NCBI GenBank assembly: GCA_032768795.1
Contig: CP136490.1
Coordinates: 2,914,001-2,978,000 of the forward strand
Reading direction: 5' to 3'
DNA: 64,000 nucleotides
Origin: Tremella fuciformis
Lineage: Eukaryota; Basidiomycota; Tremellomycetes; Tremellales; Tremellaceae
Under the pieces are notes generated by a model. It saw only the letters and a program-made list of their open reading frames with translations. It had not been told where the DNA came from and did no database searches. This document shows positions 52,855-64,000 of this stretch, in pieces. Position numbers and translations under genes: made by a program. The number at the start of each line of letters is the position of its first letter. Position 1 is the stretch's first letter.

Positions 52855-54540
52855 ATGCGCAAGCTCGCCATCTACGTCTCGGCACTGCTGAGTCTCTCCT
52901 ATACTGCCTCAAGCAGCCGACACAGCGCGCAACTGCGAGACCTGCAGGCATTCCCCAAGTACGAAGTCATCTTCCTCAACGACCTCCCTTTATCGTCGTC
53001 AGATGCCGAGCTCGTCAAGGCCGGGCTCGACTCGTCTGATGACTTTCTTGGCTCGCACGTCGCGTCCTCTCACTCAGGAGGATCGAGCAGACGTAGGTTA
53101 GGAGATGGATCTGATGGTTCAGGTCACCGAGTGAGCGAAATGCCAGCGTGAGCCAAAAGGATGGCGGCTGACAATTGCCTGTAGCCAGAAGTCGTACCTA
53201 TGAGTCTGGGCGACGGGTCTGCCGCCGACGCACAGTACCTCTGCATGTTACCAGAGAGCAATGCGACCGAGTCACAGCTTGCCTTGCTGGATGGCGCTTC
53301 GGACGTCGAGGAAGAGCTCGACCCGCAGCAGGGCTGGGCGGCGTTGAGCCATTTAGATGGCAAATGCCTGTATCTGAAGATGGGCTGGTTCACGTACTCG
53401 TAAGCTAGCGTACCCTTGTAACCCGGTAGCCAGCTGACGTCGAGATACTGTCACAACTCGCACATCCGTCAGTTCCGAGAAGCTCGACACGCCCACCCAC
53501 ATCCGCCGGGCGGCTACACCCCCGAAGAAGATACCGGCTTCGAAGCCTACACTCTAGGTATGGCGCAGACCACACATCCAAGCTCCCGCAAACCAGCCCA
53601 GCGGCAACCACGAATTCCAGCTCAGGATGCCGAAGGGCAAGGACGAGCCCAGGATGTGGAACGCGTACCACGCCCAGCCGGCCAGATGACTCCCGCCGCG
53701 CCAGAAGTCGCCTTCGGCCTGGGCGCGCACTCGAGGTACCTCGTCCAGCGATGGAGCGACGGGACGCGCTGCGACAAGACCGGCCGGCCGCGCGAGACAG
53801 AGGTACAGATCCACTGTTCGATGACGTCGGGCGATACGATTTACATGATCAAAGAGCTCGCCATCTGTCAGTATGTCCTCGTCGTGCATTCGCCCCACCT
53901 GTGCAGCCTGCCCGGCTTCAGCGCCGAAGTCGAGGCGCGCGTCGAGCCAGCACTTGTCCGGTGCAGGGAGGTCCTGCCAGACGACGAGTTCCGGAACTGG
54001 GAGGCGGCGCGCCAGGCGCCTCCCGTACCAGTCGGGGAGATTGAGGGCGAGGGCACGGACAGAGCGCCCGACGAGCCCGAGAGCGAGAGGAGCCAGACCG
54101 TACCGAGAGGCTTCGAGCACAAACCTCAGCCGATACCCGCGCCAGCGCCGGGTGAAGCTGCGGTGCTGCAGAAGCTGCATCTTGGGGCGATCGAAAAACC
54201 CAGCAAGGACCTCGATGCGTTTGTCAAGCAGGCCCTGCAGGCGCTCGGCCTCGCTGGTGCCGCACCGGGAGACGGCGGGGCGGATGGCGGCGATGAAGCA
54301 GAGGAGAATGTCATGGTTCTACAGATGGAAGAGGACGAGGACGGGACCATGTGGGTGGACGCAGAGGTGTTGGTGGGCAAGGACGGCGTCGAGCTTCTGA
54401 GTCAAGAAGAGCAGGACAGCTTGGTGAAGCTCATCGCTGAGCAGCTGAACCTGCGATACGATGAGATGGAGATGGAAGGGGATGAGGGGGAAGGTGAGCA
54501 GAGATCCGGGCACGAGGGCTTTGCCCATGACGAACTGTGA
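52855..54540 (+). CDS. YOS9: ER lectin Yos9/OS-9
   Basis: Predicted 528-aa ER luminal lectin that recognises trimmed N-glycans on misfolded glycoproteins and passes them to the Hrd1 ligase in ER-associated degradation. Exons: 52855-53130, 53185-53399 and 53445-54540, in phase. Residues 1-20 are a signal peptide ([18 protein letters not shown]). The MRH lectin domain lies at about 145-320 ([15 protein letters not shown] ... [17 protein letters not shown] ... [18 protein letters not shown]), with paired cysteines and the sugar-contacting Gln-x-Trp, Arg and Tyr region. The C-terminal part is acidic and the protein ends in HDEL, the ER-retrieval signal seen in yeast Yos9. A Pro/Gln-rich insertion of about 50 residues sits inside the MRH domain. 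Confidence 0.93.
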
Positions 54541-54700
54541 TGAATCATGTTGTCTCCGTGTTTTGCTTGCTGCTCTCCATCCCGCGGGACACGATACAAC
54601 CACGCGAACTGGGTCTGGACACCGGGTCATATGCAAAGGTGCATGATCACTGCCTATCCAAGTGTCATGACACCGACCGTCATCCACGTACAACAGACCT

Positions 54701-55419
54701 CTAGGCCCAGGTAGCGGGCCTGTGGGCGGCGTACCAAGCCTTGGACTTGGTGCGGCGGTGGGGAAGGGGGAATTTGAGTCCGGGCTCGAGGAGCTGTTTG
54801 ATGTAGGGTCGTCGCACGTCGTCCTTCTTCTCGACCTCGGCCACTCGGAGGATCTGGACGTTCCTGAACCGTGCTCGGTGCTGGGCGGCCATGTTCTGGT
54901 ACATCGACTCGACGGCCTCGGCGCGGGAGAGGGCACGGAACTCCTTGACCATCTGAGGATCAGCATCGATTCACCACATGGCATGCTACCCTCTTCAGAC
55001 ACGTGAACCAGGATGTGGTCGACAATGTGAGGGGGTGGATGAACAGGAAGGACACGCACGTTGTGGGTGCCGGAACGCGAGTCGTATTTGAGCCAGATCG
55101 CAAAGTTCTTCACCTTCAACGGCTTCTTCTCGTGGATCTACAGCCGTCAGCCTCGTCTTCGGTCGTGCCACTGCGATACTGACGACGTTGACGCCGACAA
55201 TCTCTCCGTTGGCCTTCTTGACCTTCTTCAATTGACGGAGGTAGTACCAGAATCGCGACTTGGCAACCACGTCATTCGGGGCGAAGATCCGCATGCGGCT
55301 GCTCCATCAGCTTCCTCCTCCATTTCAACAGCGTTGCCGACGCACTAGAGCTTGGGGCTCGGGTCCGCCTCGGTGGGGAGCTTGCGCCCAACGACGGAGT
55401 ACTCGGTGAAGCGACCCAT
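54701..55419 (-). CDS. RPL20: 60S ribosomal protein eL20 (L18a)
   Basis: Large-subunit ribosomal protein eL20, 172 aa, the same length as yeast Rpl20. Exons on the minus strand: 55419-55346, 55298-55184, 55137-55060 and 54952-54701, in phase. Hallmarks are [39 protein letters not shown] and the C-terminal [15 protein letters not shown]. The start is set by the family's short N-terminus ([17 protein letters not shown]). A splice acceptor (CTGACAATTAG) ends one base before the ATG, and a strong donor (GTGAGTAC) lies at 55718-55717, implying a 298-nt intron in the 5' leader. Such leader introns are common in ribosomal protein genes. Confidence 0.96.
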
Positions 55420-55420
55420 C

Positions 55421-55718
55421 CTAATTGTCAGCCACCGCTTCATCCGCGTCGCCGTTCCGTTTCATCCATCTCCCTCTCTTCCCAGCAGGCTCCGAGGACT
55501 CTCGAGTGCCGTATGGACCGTCCTTACGGACGTCCTGACCCCTCGACCAAGCCCGGATTATCGTCAGGACTCGGACATTGCCCCAATGTCTCTTCCTTGC
55601 CAGAGCTGGTTCTCCTCCCCCCCACTCGACCTTTCTCCTGGCGCACACACATGATTCCCTGCTCCCCCCATCTCCCTGCCCCAGGCGGCGTGCTCAGTCG
55701 GACAGATCGTGTACTCAC
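55421..55718 (-). other. Intron in the 5' leader of RPL20
   Basis: Donor GTGAGTAC at 55718, branch-acceptor CTGACAATTAG ending at 55421, 298 nt. It is about six times longer than other introns in the window. Ribosomal protein introns can host snoRNAs; I found no clear C/D or H/ACA boxes by eye. Confidence 0.6.
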
Positions 55719-56253
55719 TTGATAGAGACTTGACGGTTGAAGGACCTCTCACCACGAATTCGAGACTTCAAGGTAGCGCCAGCGGGCAGGGAGGACCGGC
55801 GTCGGAAATAAGCCCTTGAGGGCGAGTAGTCATCTTTGTGGCACCCGGTTTTTGCTTAAGTCCGATGGAGACGGTAGATTTGCCACCCACCGTTCCTGAC
55901 GTTACAAGCGGGCCCTGAGATGTTTGCGTTTCAGGTTGCGAGGCAAGCATCACGACGTTCAGAGATCAGAGAGCCTCTTTGAGCAGCGAGCTTGCCATGC
56001 CTTGCGATTCGGCAGGGCGTTCATAGCGTCACGCTTTGGGAAGTCACCTCAACAACAGTGAAGCCTGCAAGGAGCGCCCGGTCGCCATGGTGAGTGTGTC
56101 CCTCCAACATATGCACTTGGCCTCCTAAAGGACCCCTGCTGCCTAGACCGCCGTGAACCTTGTGTCGAAGGACCATGAGCTGATTGCTCCCACCTTTTGC
56201 TCCAACCTCTGCACACTCCACACATCCTCAAACCTGCATCACGCGACATCGTC
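55719..56253. promoter_or_regulatory. Divergent promoter of RPL20 and the coiled-coil gene
   Basis: Holds the untranslated first exon of RPL20 (ending at 55719, minus strand) and the leader of the coiled-coil gene. A short minus-strand ORF (55953-55768) is probably fortuitous. No TATA box or other site is obvious. Confidence 0.45.
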
Positions 56254-59192
56254 ATGGCTGATCCCTTCATCGAGCAGCCGACGGCCGCAGCTCACATATC
56301 CTCGCCGGAACGTCGTTCTGCAGCCGACCTCCAACGTATCCTCGACTCCCTGATTGGCGAAGCCGGCTTCGTCCTATCCAAAGACCTTCCCGATGGTAGA
56401 ACAGATCACTATGCTGGTCTGCGTATGCTGATGCCTAGTGTTGCTCAAGTACGAGCAGGATCACGACACGATCATCCTCGATGCGTCCGAATATGACTCG
56501 CTCAAGGCCTTGTGCTCGGAGCACACCGACCTTGAGCTGGGGCCTAAGGAGATGTTCAGCTTCTTATCGTATGTGATCCGGATCTCCCGCGGATCTGTGT
56601 GCTGCTTCATGTACAATTGATGCTGACAGCACAGGATGATTCCGAAACCGCAAAAGCGTGTCTCCCCTCCCCCGTCCCTGCCTCATTCCGCTTCTATGCC
56701 GCCCACGTCTTTCCAGCATCCAGAGCAGACACCTCGCACGCGAATAGCGAGCAGAAGACGGCATAGCGATCGCATACGCTCTCCTTCGGACTCGTCCAGC
56801 TCCAGCTCGGAAGAAGGAGAAGAGCAGACCGCCAGGTTCGACCGACAAGCATCTGCCCCACCTCAGCAGACGAGCTTTCCCAAATCAGTGGCAACCGCCT
56901 CGTTCGCGCCTCGCCCATTGCCGCTCAAGCGGACCAAGACTCTATCAGACCCATCAAGACACGAGGCTTCACCGCTCACTGCTAGACTGAGAGGATCTGC
57001 CCAGCCGCCCAGCGCTTTCGGCAGTGCTTTCGCTCGCCCGTCGCCTGCTAGTCGCCGCCGGCGGGGGAGCCAAGGACAGGTACCGGAGGACGAGAGCGCC
57101 GATACTTCGGGATCAAAGCCTTTCACCCGCAGCTTCAGCTCACAATCTGTGATCATGGCTTCACCTGCCATGTCCGCTCACCAAGGAAGCGTTCCTTCAT
57201 CGCCCATTTCCCCCACAGCGCTTGATCACACGTCGTTCCATGAGAGAGCAAAGTCGCCAAATGAAGAAGACATGGATGGCATCGAGATGGTCATCAGTGC
57301 GGCGTCGTCCTATGAGGGCCAACTTGAGGGTGTCGAAGAGGACGAAGTGGATGATGATGTCGTCCCGGACAACTTGGGCGTGTTGGGCGATTCACTCAAT
57401 CCAAGGCTGAGCCGTATATCAGTCAGTGGGATCAGGCATACTCCGTTCCATCTGACCCCCAGACTGAGTCAACTAACTCTTTGCGGACGTCTCATGATAA
57501 GCTGCGGGCATTGCAGAAGCAGAATAATGAGCTCGGAAGGAAGCTGAAGGAGTCCGAGCGCCAAATGGCTGTCATTGGGTACGCATAGTACGCCGCTGTT
57601 CCGAACTGTCTGATGAGACAGCTCGGAGAACGAGCGGCTTGTCGAAGACCTTCAGAATCGGCTGGAAGATGCTCGCCTCGAGATTGCTCAGAAGCGCAAA
57701 GACGAGAACGAGCTAAAGGGAAAGGAGCGAGCAAGCAATATTCAGATTGCCGGGGTATGTCAATGTGTCATACATGTGCGCGCAGCTGACGAGACAGCTG
57801 GAGGCCGACATCCTCTCGCTACAGCGAAGCCTTGAGAACTCCAAGGCCAATCATGCCAACATGCAAAAGATGTACAACTCACAATGCGGTCAGTACACAA
57901 CAGGCTCGTCGGCGTTCGCTCATTGCATCAGACGAGGCGGCACGCTTGCGCGATATGCTGCGGGCAAGGGATGCAGAAATCAAGGATTTCGAAGAAGCTT
58001 CAGCGAGCCATGAGGCAGACGAGGACAAAGCTAAACGCGAAATTGAAGCTCTCGAACACGAAGTCAAACGCCTCGAAGAAGAACTCACCATTGCTCGTCG
58101 AGCAGAGTCGATTTTGGAGACCCAGAAGCAGGAGAACTTGCAACTGAAGGAGACAATCGATCGGATGAGGTTCGATTTGGACGAAGCCAGAGCAGCCTCC
58201 GCCTCTCGAGCGTCCGGGCCAGGTCATCAGCGCGGATTGACCGACTCTAGTGGTCATCCGACTCTATCTCGAAATCTTGGGGATGAACTCAACAAGCGTC
58301 TTCTCGATGCGGAGAAAGCTCAAGAGCAAGAAGGCGACGAGGAAAGCTATGTAGAGACGATTGTCACCACTCAGCGAACGAGGGTTAGTAATGCCAATTC
58401 GCCATATCCTCACTGACGATTCAGAAGATTGGCAACCGGCCTCAAATCACAGCTGGCGGCGTGCCTACCATACGCATACAGGACGATATCAAGGAATACG
58501 CCGACGCTGCCACCGAAACCGACCCTGTTATCATTCATCCCGTTCCCAATGATGAGACATCTCCCGTGGCCGGCCCTTCCAGTGCTGCCACTTCACCTCT
58601 GCCTCCGGCCTACACCGAAACGGCCGAACCGATCAACAAGCAGCAGGTCCTGGAACATGCACACCCGCGAAGTCTGAGAGCTGGGGCTTTGGAACAAGCG
58701 GACGAGGAGTACGATGCCCTCGTCGATGCGCTCGGCTTGCGTTGCACAATCATCGAGGAGGAGATTGAGTCGCGAAAGGCTGCGTCTAGCAAGACTTCTA
58801 CCCCTGCGTCGTCGCGTACCTCTTCCTTTGCCGAACGTCGACGAAATCGCCAAAGGCCGGGGATCGTCAATCATATCTATTACACGTCAAAGGACGCCAT
58901 TACTGATCAAGCGGGCAAATTTGGGGTGTATATCATTGCGGCATTCGCTAGTCAGTCTTGTTCGTCGATGTTCGTCAAGTAGTGGCTGATGCATCCAGTC
59001 GGGATTGTGGCCGGCTCGCACCTGTACAACCCATCTGGCATTCACCCTCGGGACTATCAGCTGTTTGCTCAGATGAACAGTCTAGCTCGAGCCAGCGGCG
59101 CAGGGGAGGGCCTGCTTCCTATTGGTCAGAAAGGCGTCTTCGGATTGGTGGAGAACGGCGCGAGACTTGTCGCTGGACGAGTCCCGTCTTGA
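56254..59192 (+). CDS. Tail-anchored coiled-coil protein, uncharacterised
   Basis: Predicted 856-aa protein in nine exons: 56254-56395, 56439-56568, 56635-57421, 57463-57578, 57622-57754, 57798-57888, 57932-58383, 58425-58950 and 58999-59192; phases agree. The N-terminal 90 residues form a compact helical segment (ADLQRILDSLIGEAGFVLS ... EYDSLKALCSEHTDL). Residues about 95-350 are Ser/Pro-rich, and about 360-590 are a long coiled coil. The C-terminus carries a single hydrophobic helix (FGVYIIAAFAIGIVAGSHL, split by the last intron), preceded by basic residues (ERRRNRQRPG). About 60 residues follow it. The layout suggests a membrane-attached tether or cytoskeletal adaptor. I do not recognise the family. 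Confidence 0.78.
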
Positions 59193-60628
59193 TACGACTC
59201 GACGACCTCATGACATGACGGCTGAAACGGTGTTGTTGTGACTGTCTGTATCTATCTTTAGGCTTCAGCTTCGGTCAGTGGAAGCTTCACGTGCTTCAGT
59301 CATGGATTGCCCATGCATCATCTCTCATCCTGTTTCACGAATTCTGCGAGATCGTCAATACAAATTGCGGACTGGGTTTACGAGAGACGAGGCGTCGGGG
59401 GGCGGCCGTTTGCCGTAAGTTGCAGGGAGAAGAGAGGCGCAGGTTACAAGGTGTGGCCGTGGCCGAGGGGCTACCCCCGGAGTCCTATGTATACATGCTG
59501 CGTGCTGCGTGTCGCTTACCATGGGATGCTGTCAGAACACGAACCGCGGGTGACGGAGCGACGACTGCGCATGGCATTCGACTGACGAGAGCACCCTGTT
59601 GTTTCGGAACGATTGTTCGGTTCATTGCTCGACGAGTATTTGTATTGTCTGTAGTTGTTTTTGGCCATCTGATCACGGGGGACACTCGGAATAGAATACA
59701 TGCTCTGAGCATAACCTGATCGTGGAGGACGGTGCAAGATCGAGGCGTCGAGGAATGTTCCGACTGGCAGTGCTGGATCGTCTGGCTTGTGCCGAGGCGG
59801 CGCCAGCGGGAGAGCGAGAGCGAGAGCAGCGGGTGATCGGGCAAGCCAGCCCAAGTATGACGACTTTTTCGCGGTGAGAAACGGCTATTCCCAACTTGGC
59901 CTCTGCCCAACCTTGAAGGGCACAAGGCCTGAAGGTTGGTTGGAAGGGCCGAAGGGTCTCTGGGTTTTCTGGGCTTCCCGGACCCTAGAGTACTCGAGTA
60001 GCTGCCGAATCCCCCCACTGCCCACTGTGGAACCCACGCACGCCGTACGCCGACGCACCGCCCAGGGACGAGGGGGGTTTTGTTATGCCTATTGCGGGCT
60101 TGGTACTGTAGTGAGAGACAGCAAAGGAACCTGAGATGATCTCTGCGTAGGACCTGGTCGCAAAGGAAGGTCCTTTGGTGACGTCGATCTCATCGTTCAC
60201 CCTGCAACTACCAATCCTCACCCCCCGACACTCCTCGAATACACTTGCACTGCTGTCGAGTGACGTGACGAGGCTCGGCACAGCACGGCCGACACACCCC
60301 ACCCTCCCTGTGAGCCAAAAATCAAGAAAAAACCCAATCCGACACCTCCCTCCCCACCCAACCTATTTCGCCTATTCCTATTGCGGTCGGCTGGCTGGCT
60401 GGCGGACGGTTCGCCACCATCACACCGCGACCTCGCCGCTCGTCGTCTGCAGCGGGCTCAGCATCATCGCGTGCGAGCATCCCCGCGCATCGCATCGACT
60501 GGTTCTGCTGGACGGAGGGGATCGGGCCAGTGGAGCGGGTGGCCAGCGGACGGCGATACACACTCTGCTGTGCGACACTCGACGCGTCTGGGCTTCTCGC
60601 TCCATGACGCTGTCGCTGGTTTGCCATC
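59193..60628. other. Intergenic region upstream of the GPCR-like gene
   Basis: About 1.4 kb with no supported gene. Pyrimidine-rich tracts occur at 60290-60360, before the receptor start. The long upstream region may carry leader exons, which I cannot define. Confidence 0.45.
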
Positions 60629-63405
60629 ATGGCCGCGGTTCTGAGCTATAACCTGACGTTCCCGACGCTGGATGGCGGCGGGGACGGGATCGCCAATGTC
60701 ACGTCTAAAACAGAGAGCAAGGAGTATGTCACCGTCGTCTCGACGGCCATCTTGGTGAGTCACTCCTGCACTCGCGCTTCTACGGCTAAGGACCGCCCCA
60801 CTGACAGCCAGACCATGACCATCCTCGGTGCACTGTCAATCCTCTGTTCGATGTTCGTACTAGAATGGCGGGGAAGGCCTTCGACGATGCGCACGAGGCT
60901 CGTACAAAGTCTGGTCGTGTCGGACTTCGTACTTGGGTGTGTTTGTTCTCTACACCGCCTTGCGCTGTGTGAGGTTTTCAGGCTGATGTGTCAGCATCGT
61001 CGGGCTCATTGGGTCCGCCGTCGACCTCGATCGCGGACTGAAGAAGGGGACAACGACGTGCGATGGGCTAGGCTTCATGCTCGTCACCGTTCTATGGACG
61101 GGTACGCCTGTCCAGTTCATCAGCAACATGCTCCCACTGACGCGCGCAGAACATGTCTGGACTTTCTTCCTAGCCTTCGCAACCTACATGATCCTCATAT
61201 ACGTACGTCACGATCGTGGCCACAGCGGTCGCCCGCTTACTTTTCAGCCTTTACACACCCTCACCACCTTCTTGGAAAGAAAGTGGTACTGGCTATGGGC
61301 AGTCTCTTGGGGAAGTGCGATCGCCGTTGGCCTCATTGGATACGAGCTCTATGGCTATGCCCCGAACGGCGGCATTTGCTACTACGGCTCGGATGCGGGC
61401 CTGTATGGCGAGCTCATCCAGTTCGTCCCGCGTGGCCTCGTCTTCGTCTGCATCTCCTTCTTCTACGCCCGACTTTTCGTCTTCCTGCGTCGGCCGGATC
61501 GCATTCGATCCTTCAACTCGCAATCCCCAACAGGATCATACGACGGGGTCGGATCGGGTTCTCAAGCCAATGCTCGAGGAGCTGTCAGGAAATTGAGCAA
61601 GCTGTTGATGGGACGGCGGAAGAGTTCCAAGGATGGCTCGGGGACACCGCCGACCGCACACGAACCTCAAATTGGCCACGAACCCAAAATTGGACACGAG
61701 GTCGATCTGAGCCAGCACAGCCCAGAGAGGGTGCAGCACAGCCAGGCGCATAGCCCTACCGGATTCATGTCATCAGGACTGGTCTCCCCGACATCGGAAG
61801 TACCGCCGCCAGGAGACGTACCTCCCTGGGAGAAGATGGATCTCCCGGTCTTCCAGATTGACGGGCAGCGTTACGGCGGCTCAATGCAGAGCACACAGGG
61901 CAGCCTGTGGGGTAACTGGAAAGGCTTGAGTGGGCGAGAGCAGAAGAAGCGACCCTCGACCGCTTCCTCTTCTTCTCCTCCGACAATGGCAGCGGCCAGA
62001 CTCAACTCGATCTCCTCCGCCCGGTCCCTCAACAGCAACACCTCGCCTATAAATACTGCAACGGCTCGCTTCGACCCTATATCATCCACGGTTATCGACG
62101 AAGACGCGGATCCGGGTGCCATGTCTCATCATGGTCCTTCGGCTGCGCAGCTCTTGTTCGAGGGGCGACGGCGTCGATCAGCAGATCTGTCTGGCTCCAT
62201 TTCATCCATCAGCTCTCGGTTGCGACAGCAGTCCGGTACAACAGCTACGACAATAGATCCCGTTACTCCTATCGCGCCGTCCTCGGCGTATATTCACTCT
62301 GGCCTTGCCCCCGATCAGCAAGAACCGCGGATACGGCGCGCCTCTGCTCTGTCCCACGCGACCGATTTTAGCGATTCGCGCAGATCGTCAGCAGGTCTCT
62401 CGGAACATCGCGATGGGAAGCCCCGGGCAGCTTTCAGTGATGCTGGCTTGTCGGATAGGGAGATGTCAGACGTGGAAGGCGGCGGCAGAGGCGCGAGATC
62501 CGATGCAGAGGACGACGACGAGGAGTTTGACCTCATGCGGATGCTCCAGCAATCTCGGCCATCGCGGACACGAGACGACCGCTTTGCCCCGTCTGGCATT
62601 GACAACGTTGGAGAGGTTGTCGAATTTGTGCCGGAGTCGATGTCGTCGTATCTTAATCGGAAGACTGCGCTTTTGATGTTGTGGTTCCCGCTCGGCGTGA
62701 GTCGCTCATTTTGTTGAGCTAACATATGTGCTGATCTTCTGTATGTTCTACTGTTCTCTGTATCCCTGATCCGTATCATCTACGATTTTGCAGGGAACCC
62801 ACCCACTCCTCTGCGTGCAGTGTCCAGATGGTTCATCTTCGCGCAGGGCATACTTGATGCCTTGATCTACGGGCTGGTCGAGTGGCAGTGAGTGCAATCT
62901 TGATCAAGACACAGCATGATGCTGAACAAACAGCACCAAAAGAGTTGTCCGCCGGCGTGTACGCAAGGGTGCCTTTACCCCGACCGGGTCACGAAACACC
63001 GCCGGGACTTCTTCCCGCCCCCGAGGAACTGGTTCAGGCGCTGGACTTGCGTCGAATCTGGCCGCTGCCCTACGATTCTCACGAGGCTCCGGTTCGGGTT
63101 CGGGCTCTGGGGCTGGAGAAAAGGGCAACGCGCGTCGCGCATCGTCGCCCACCGCCTCGTACAACCATCTTGCGCACGTCGGTGCCATCCCCACGACTCG
63201 TAGCTCTCTCGGCAGAATAGACGAGCCCGTCCATCCTGAGCGGTCGATCTTGCAGGAGCTCGAGCTTGGCGAGACGGACCTGCAGATGCGCAAAGGCAGC
63301 ATGTTCACCGACGCCACTGGCACGAGCACGAGCGAGGGTACGACGCTGGCCAGGGACAGTCCCGAGAGCTCAAAGGACAAGGTGCAGGAGAAGGAGAGGA
63401 GATAG
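60629..63405 (+). CDS. G-protein-coupled receptor-like protein (Git3/Gpr type)
   Basis: Predicted 841-aa seven-TM receptor-like protein. Exons: 60629-60754, 60812-60936, 60995-61202, 61248-62696, 62742-62887 and 62934-63405, in phase. Five helices lie in about 30-245, then a very large third cytoplasmic loop (about 265-625, Ser-rich), then helices 6 (LLMLWFPLGYVLLFSVSLIRI, across an intron) and 7 (WFIFAQGILDALIYGLVEW), and a basic, Ser/Gly-rich tail. N-glycosylation sites (NLT, NVT) occur in the N-terminus. The layout, with a huge loop 3 and TM6-TM7 close together, matches fungal Gpr1/Git3 nutrient and cAMP-receptor-like GPCRs that act on the cAMP-PKA pathway. The ligand is unknown. The intron inside helix 6 (62697-62741) ends in TG instead of AG. 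Confidence 0.85.
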
Positions 63406-63598
63406 CATTGACGCCCGGCATGGCACTGGCGTGCTGCGCCGGGCTCAATAGTGAGGGTATCGCATCACCACAATCATCTGTCATCTGTCGTTGTCCATCT
63501 ACCCATTGCATATCTGGCTTAGGAGGTTTATAAACACATACATACATACACATACGTCTACACCTTCACCGGTCATGGCTGTTGCTCGCATGGCATTT

Positions 63599-64000
63599 CT
63601 ATTGATCCGACATGCGAGAGGGTAAAGGGCCGACGAGACCGACCTCATCCTCGCGGCATGCGCTGCACAGGCGGCCCCTGAGTTCCAGATCATGTGCAGG
63701 GAGACCAGGAGCGATGTGGTCCTCCATGTCTGCATGTAGCATGAGTCCATACTCCCCTTCTATCCACCTCGCCGCTGTGCCCCGTACGTCTGGCCGGCAG
63801 AGCGCACCGCAGGCACAGCACACATAGCCTCTCGACACAACGTCGAATGCGGAGCACGAGCCCGTCTCAAGGTCGGCCAGCGCTTCGCTGAAGAGGGACT
63901 TGCGCGAGATGATCAACTCCGTCACAATGTCTAGCAAGGAAAGCGGGCCTAGCCTATGCGCATTCGGCCGGTCTGCGCATCGTTTTTGATGCGGTCGAGA
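63599..64000 (-). CDS. 3' end of a cysteine-rich protein gene, partial
   Basis: Open from the right window edge to a stop at 63601-63599; the last 133 codons are visible and the 5' part is outside. A helical segment (LSLLDIVTELIISRKSLFSEAL) is followed by paired cysteines (YVCCACGALCRP, then GRLCSACRED) that could bind zinc. Not recognised. It converges on the GPCR-like gene with about 190 bp between stops. Confidence 0.6.
   Translation of the reverse strand, partial: SRPHQKRCADRPNAHRLGPLSLLDIVTELIISRKSLFSEALADLETGSCSAFDVVSRGYVCCACGALCRPDVRGTAARWIEGEYGLMLHADMEDHIAPGLPAHDLELRGRLCSACREDEVGLVGPLPSRMSDQ

Noticed and set aside
1..64000. CRISPR arrays, bacterial operons, tRNA or rRNA genes
   Set aside because: Introns, gene content and repeats are fungal nuclear; no direct-repeat/spacer pattern and no tRNA-like T-loop with matching stems was found by eye.

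Overview
This is nuclear DNA of a basidiomycete fungus. The genes are GC-rich and broken by many 40-55 nt introns with GTGAGT-like donors and a CTGAC/CTGAT branch site just before the AG. They include typical fungal genes: a Bck1-type MAPKKK, Ras2, Gle1, an HDEL-tailed Yos9, an Amt/Mep ammonium permease, and a DUF3602 protein. The style fits a yeast-like basidiomycete such as a tremellomycete, but I cannot name a genus.

Left block (1-22.1 kb): MAPKKK (1565-6653, +), mitochondrial ornithine carrier (6982-8273, -), an acidic nuclear-type protein (8549-9710, +), Ras2-like GTPase (11156-12075, +), FAD monooxygenase (12370-13992, -), a DUF3602/Par32-like protein with six GRGGxGN-type repeats (14355-15341, -), ammonium transporter (16705-18262, -), F-box protein (19186-20064, -) and a membrane-anchored SMP-30-type propeller (20401-22102, -). 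The DUF3602 gene lies next to the ammonium transporter. In yeast this family inhibits ammonium permeases, so the pair may be a nitrogen-uptake module; both upstream regions carry GATA-factor sites.

Mobile-element island (22.2-37.9 kb): a Crypton (tyrosine recombinase plus GCR1_C DNA-binding domain, 22571-33788) is split by a complete Ty3/gypsy chromovirus (24624-33269). The chromovirus has 513-bp LTRs that look identical, a 5-bp target duplication (GTCGG), gag, a likely -1 frameshift site, and pol with a C-terminal chromodomain. Between pol and the 3' LTR it carries an antisense gene of five exons in one continuous frame (32495-30821) that predicts a 497-aa acidic, cysteine-cluster protein. 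This is the most unusual thing in the window. Next to the Crypton is a second spliced cysteine-cluster gene (34041-34851), then an intact pogo/Fot1-type DNA transposon (35099-36983) with 41-bp inverted repeats and TA duplications, and then a perfect 32-bp snap-back repeat (37321-37410).

Right block (38-64 kb): MCT-type MFS transporter with an apparent frameshift at its 3' end (38050-39766, +), DENN-domain protein in 16 exons (40622-45704, +), hotdog thioesterase (46072-47079, -), a seven-TM protein (47485-49128, -), GLE1 (50192-52531, -), YOS9 (52855-54540, +), ribosomal protein eL20 (54701-55419, -), a tail-anchored coiled-coil protein (56254-59192, +), a GPCR-like receptor with one non-canonical intron (60629-63405, +) and the 3' end of a cysteine-rich gene running off the window (63599-64000, -).

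All gene models were spliced by hand from splice signals and checked for reading-frame phase. No RNA evidence or database search was available. I saw no tRNA, rRNA or CRISPR.
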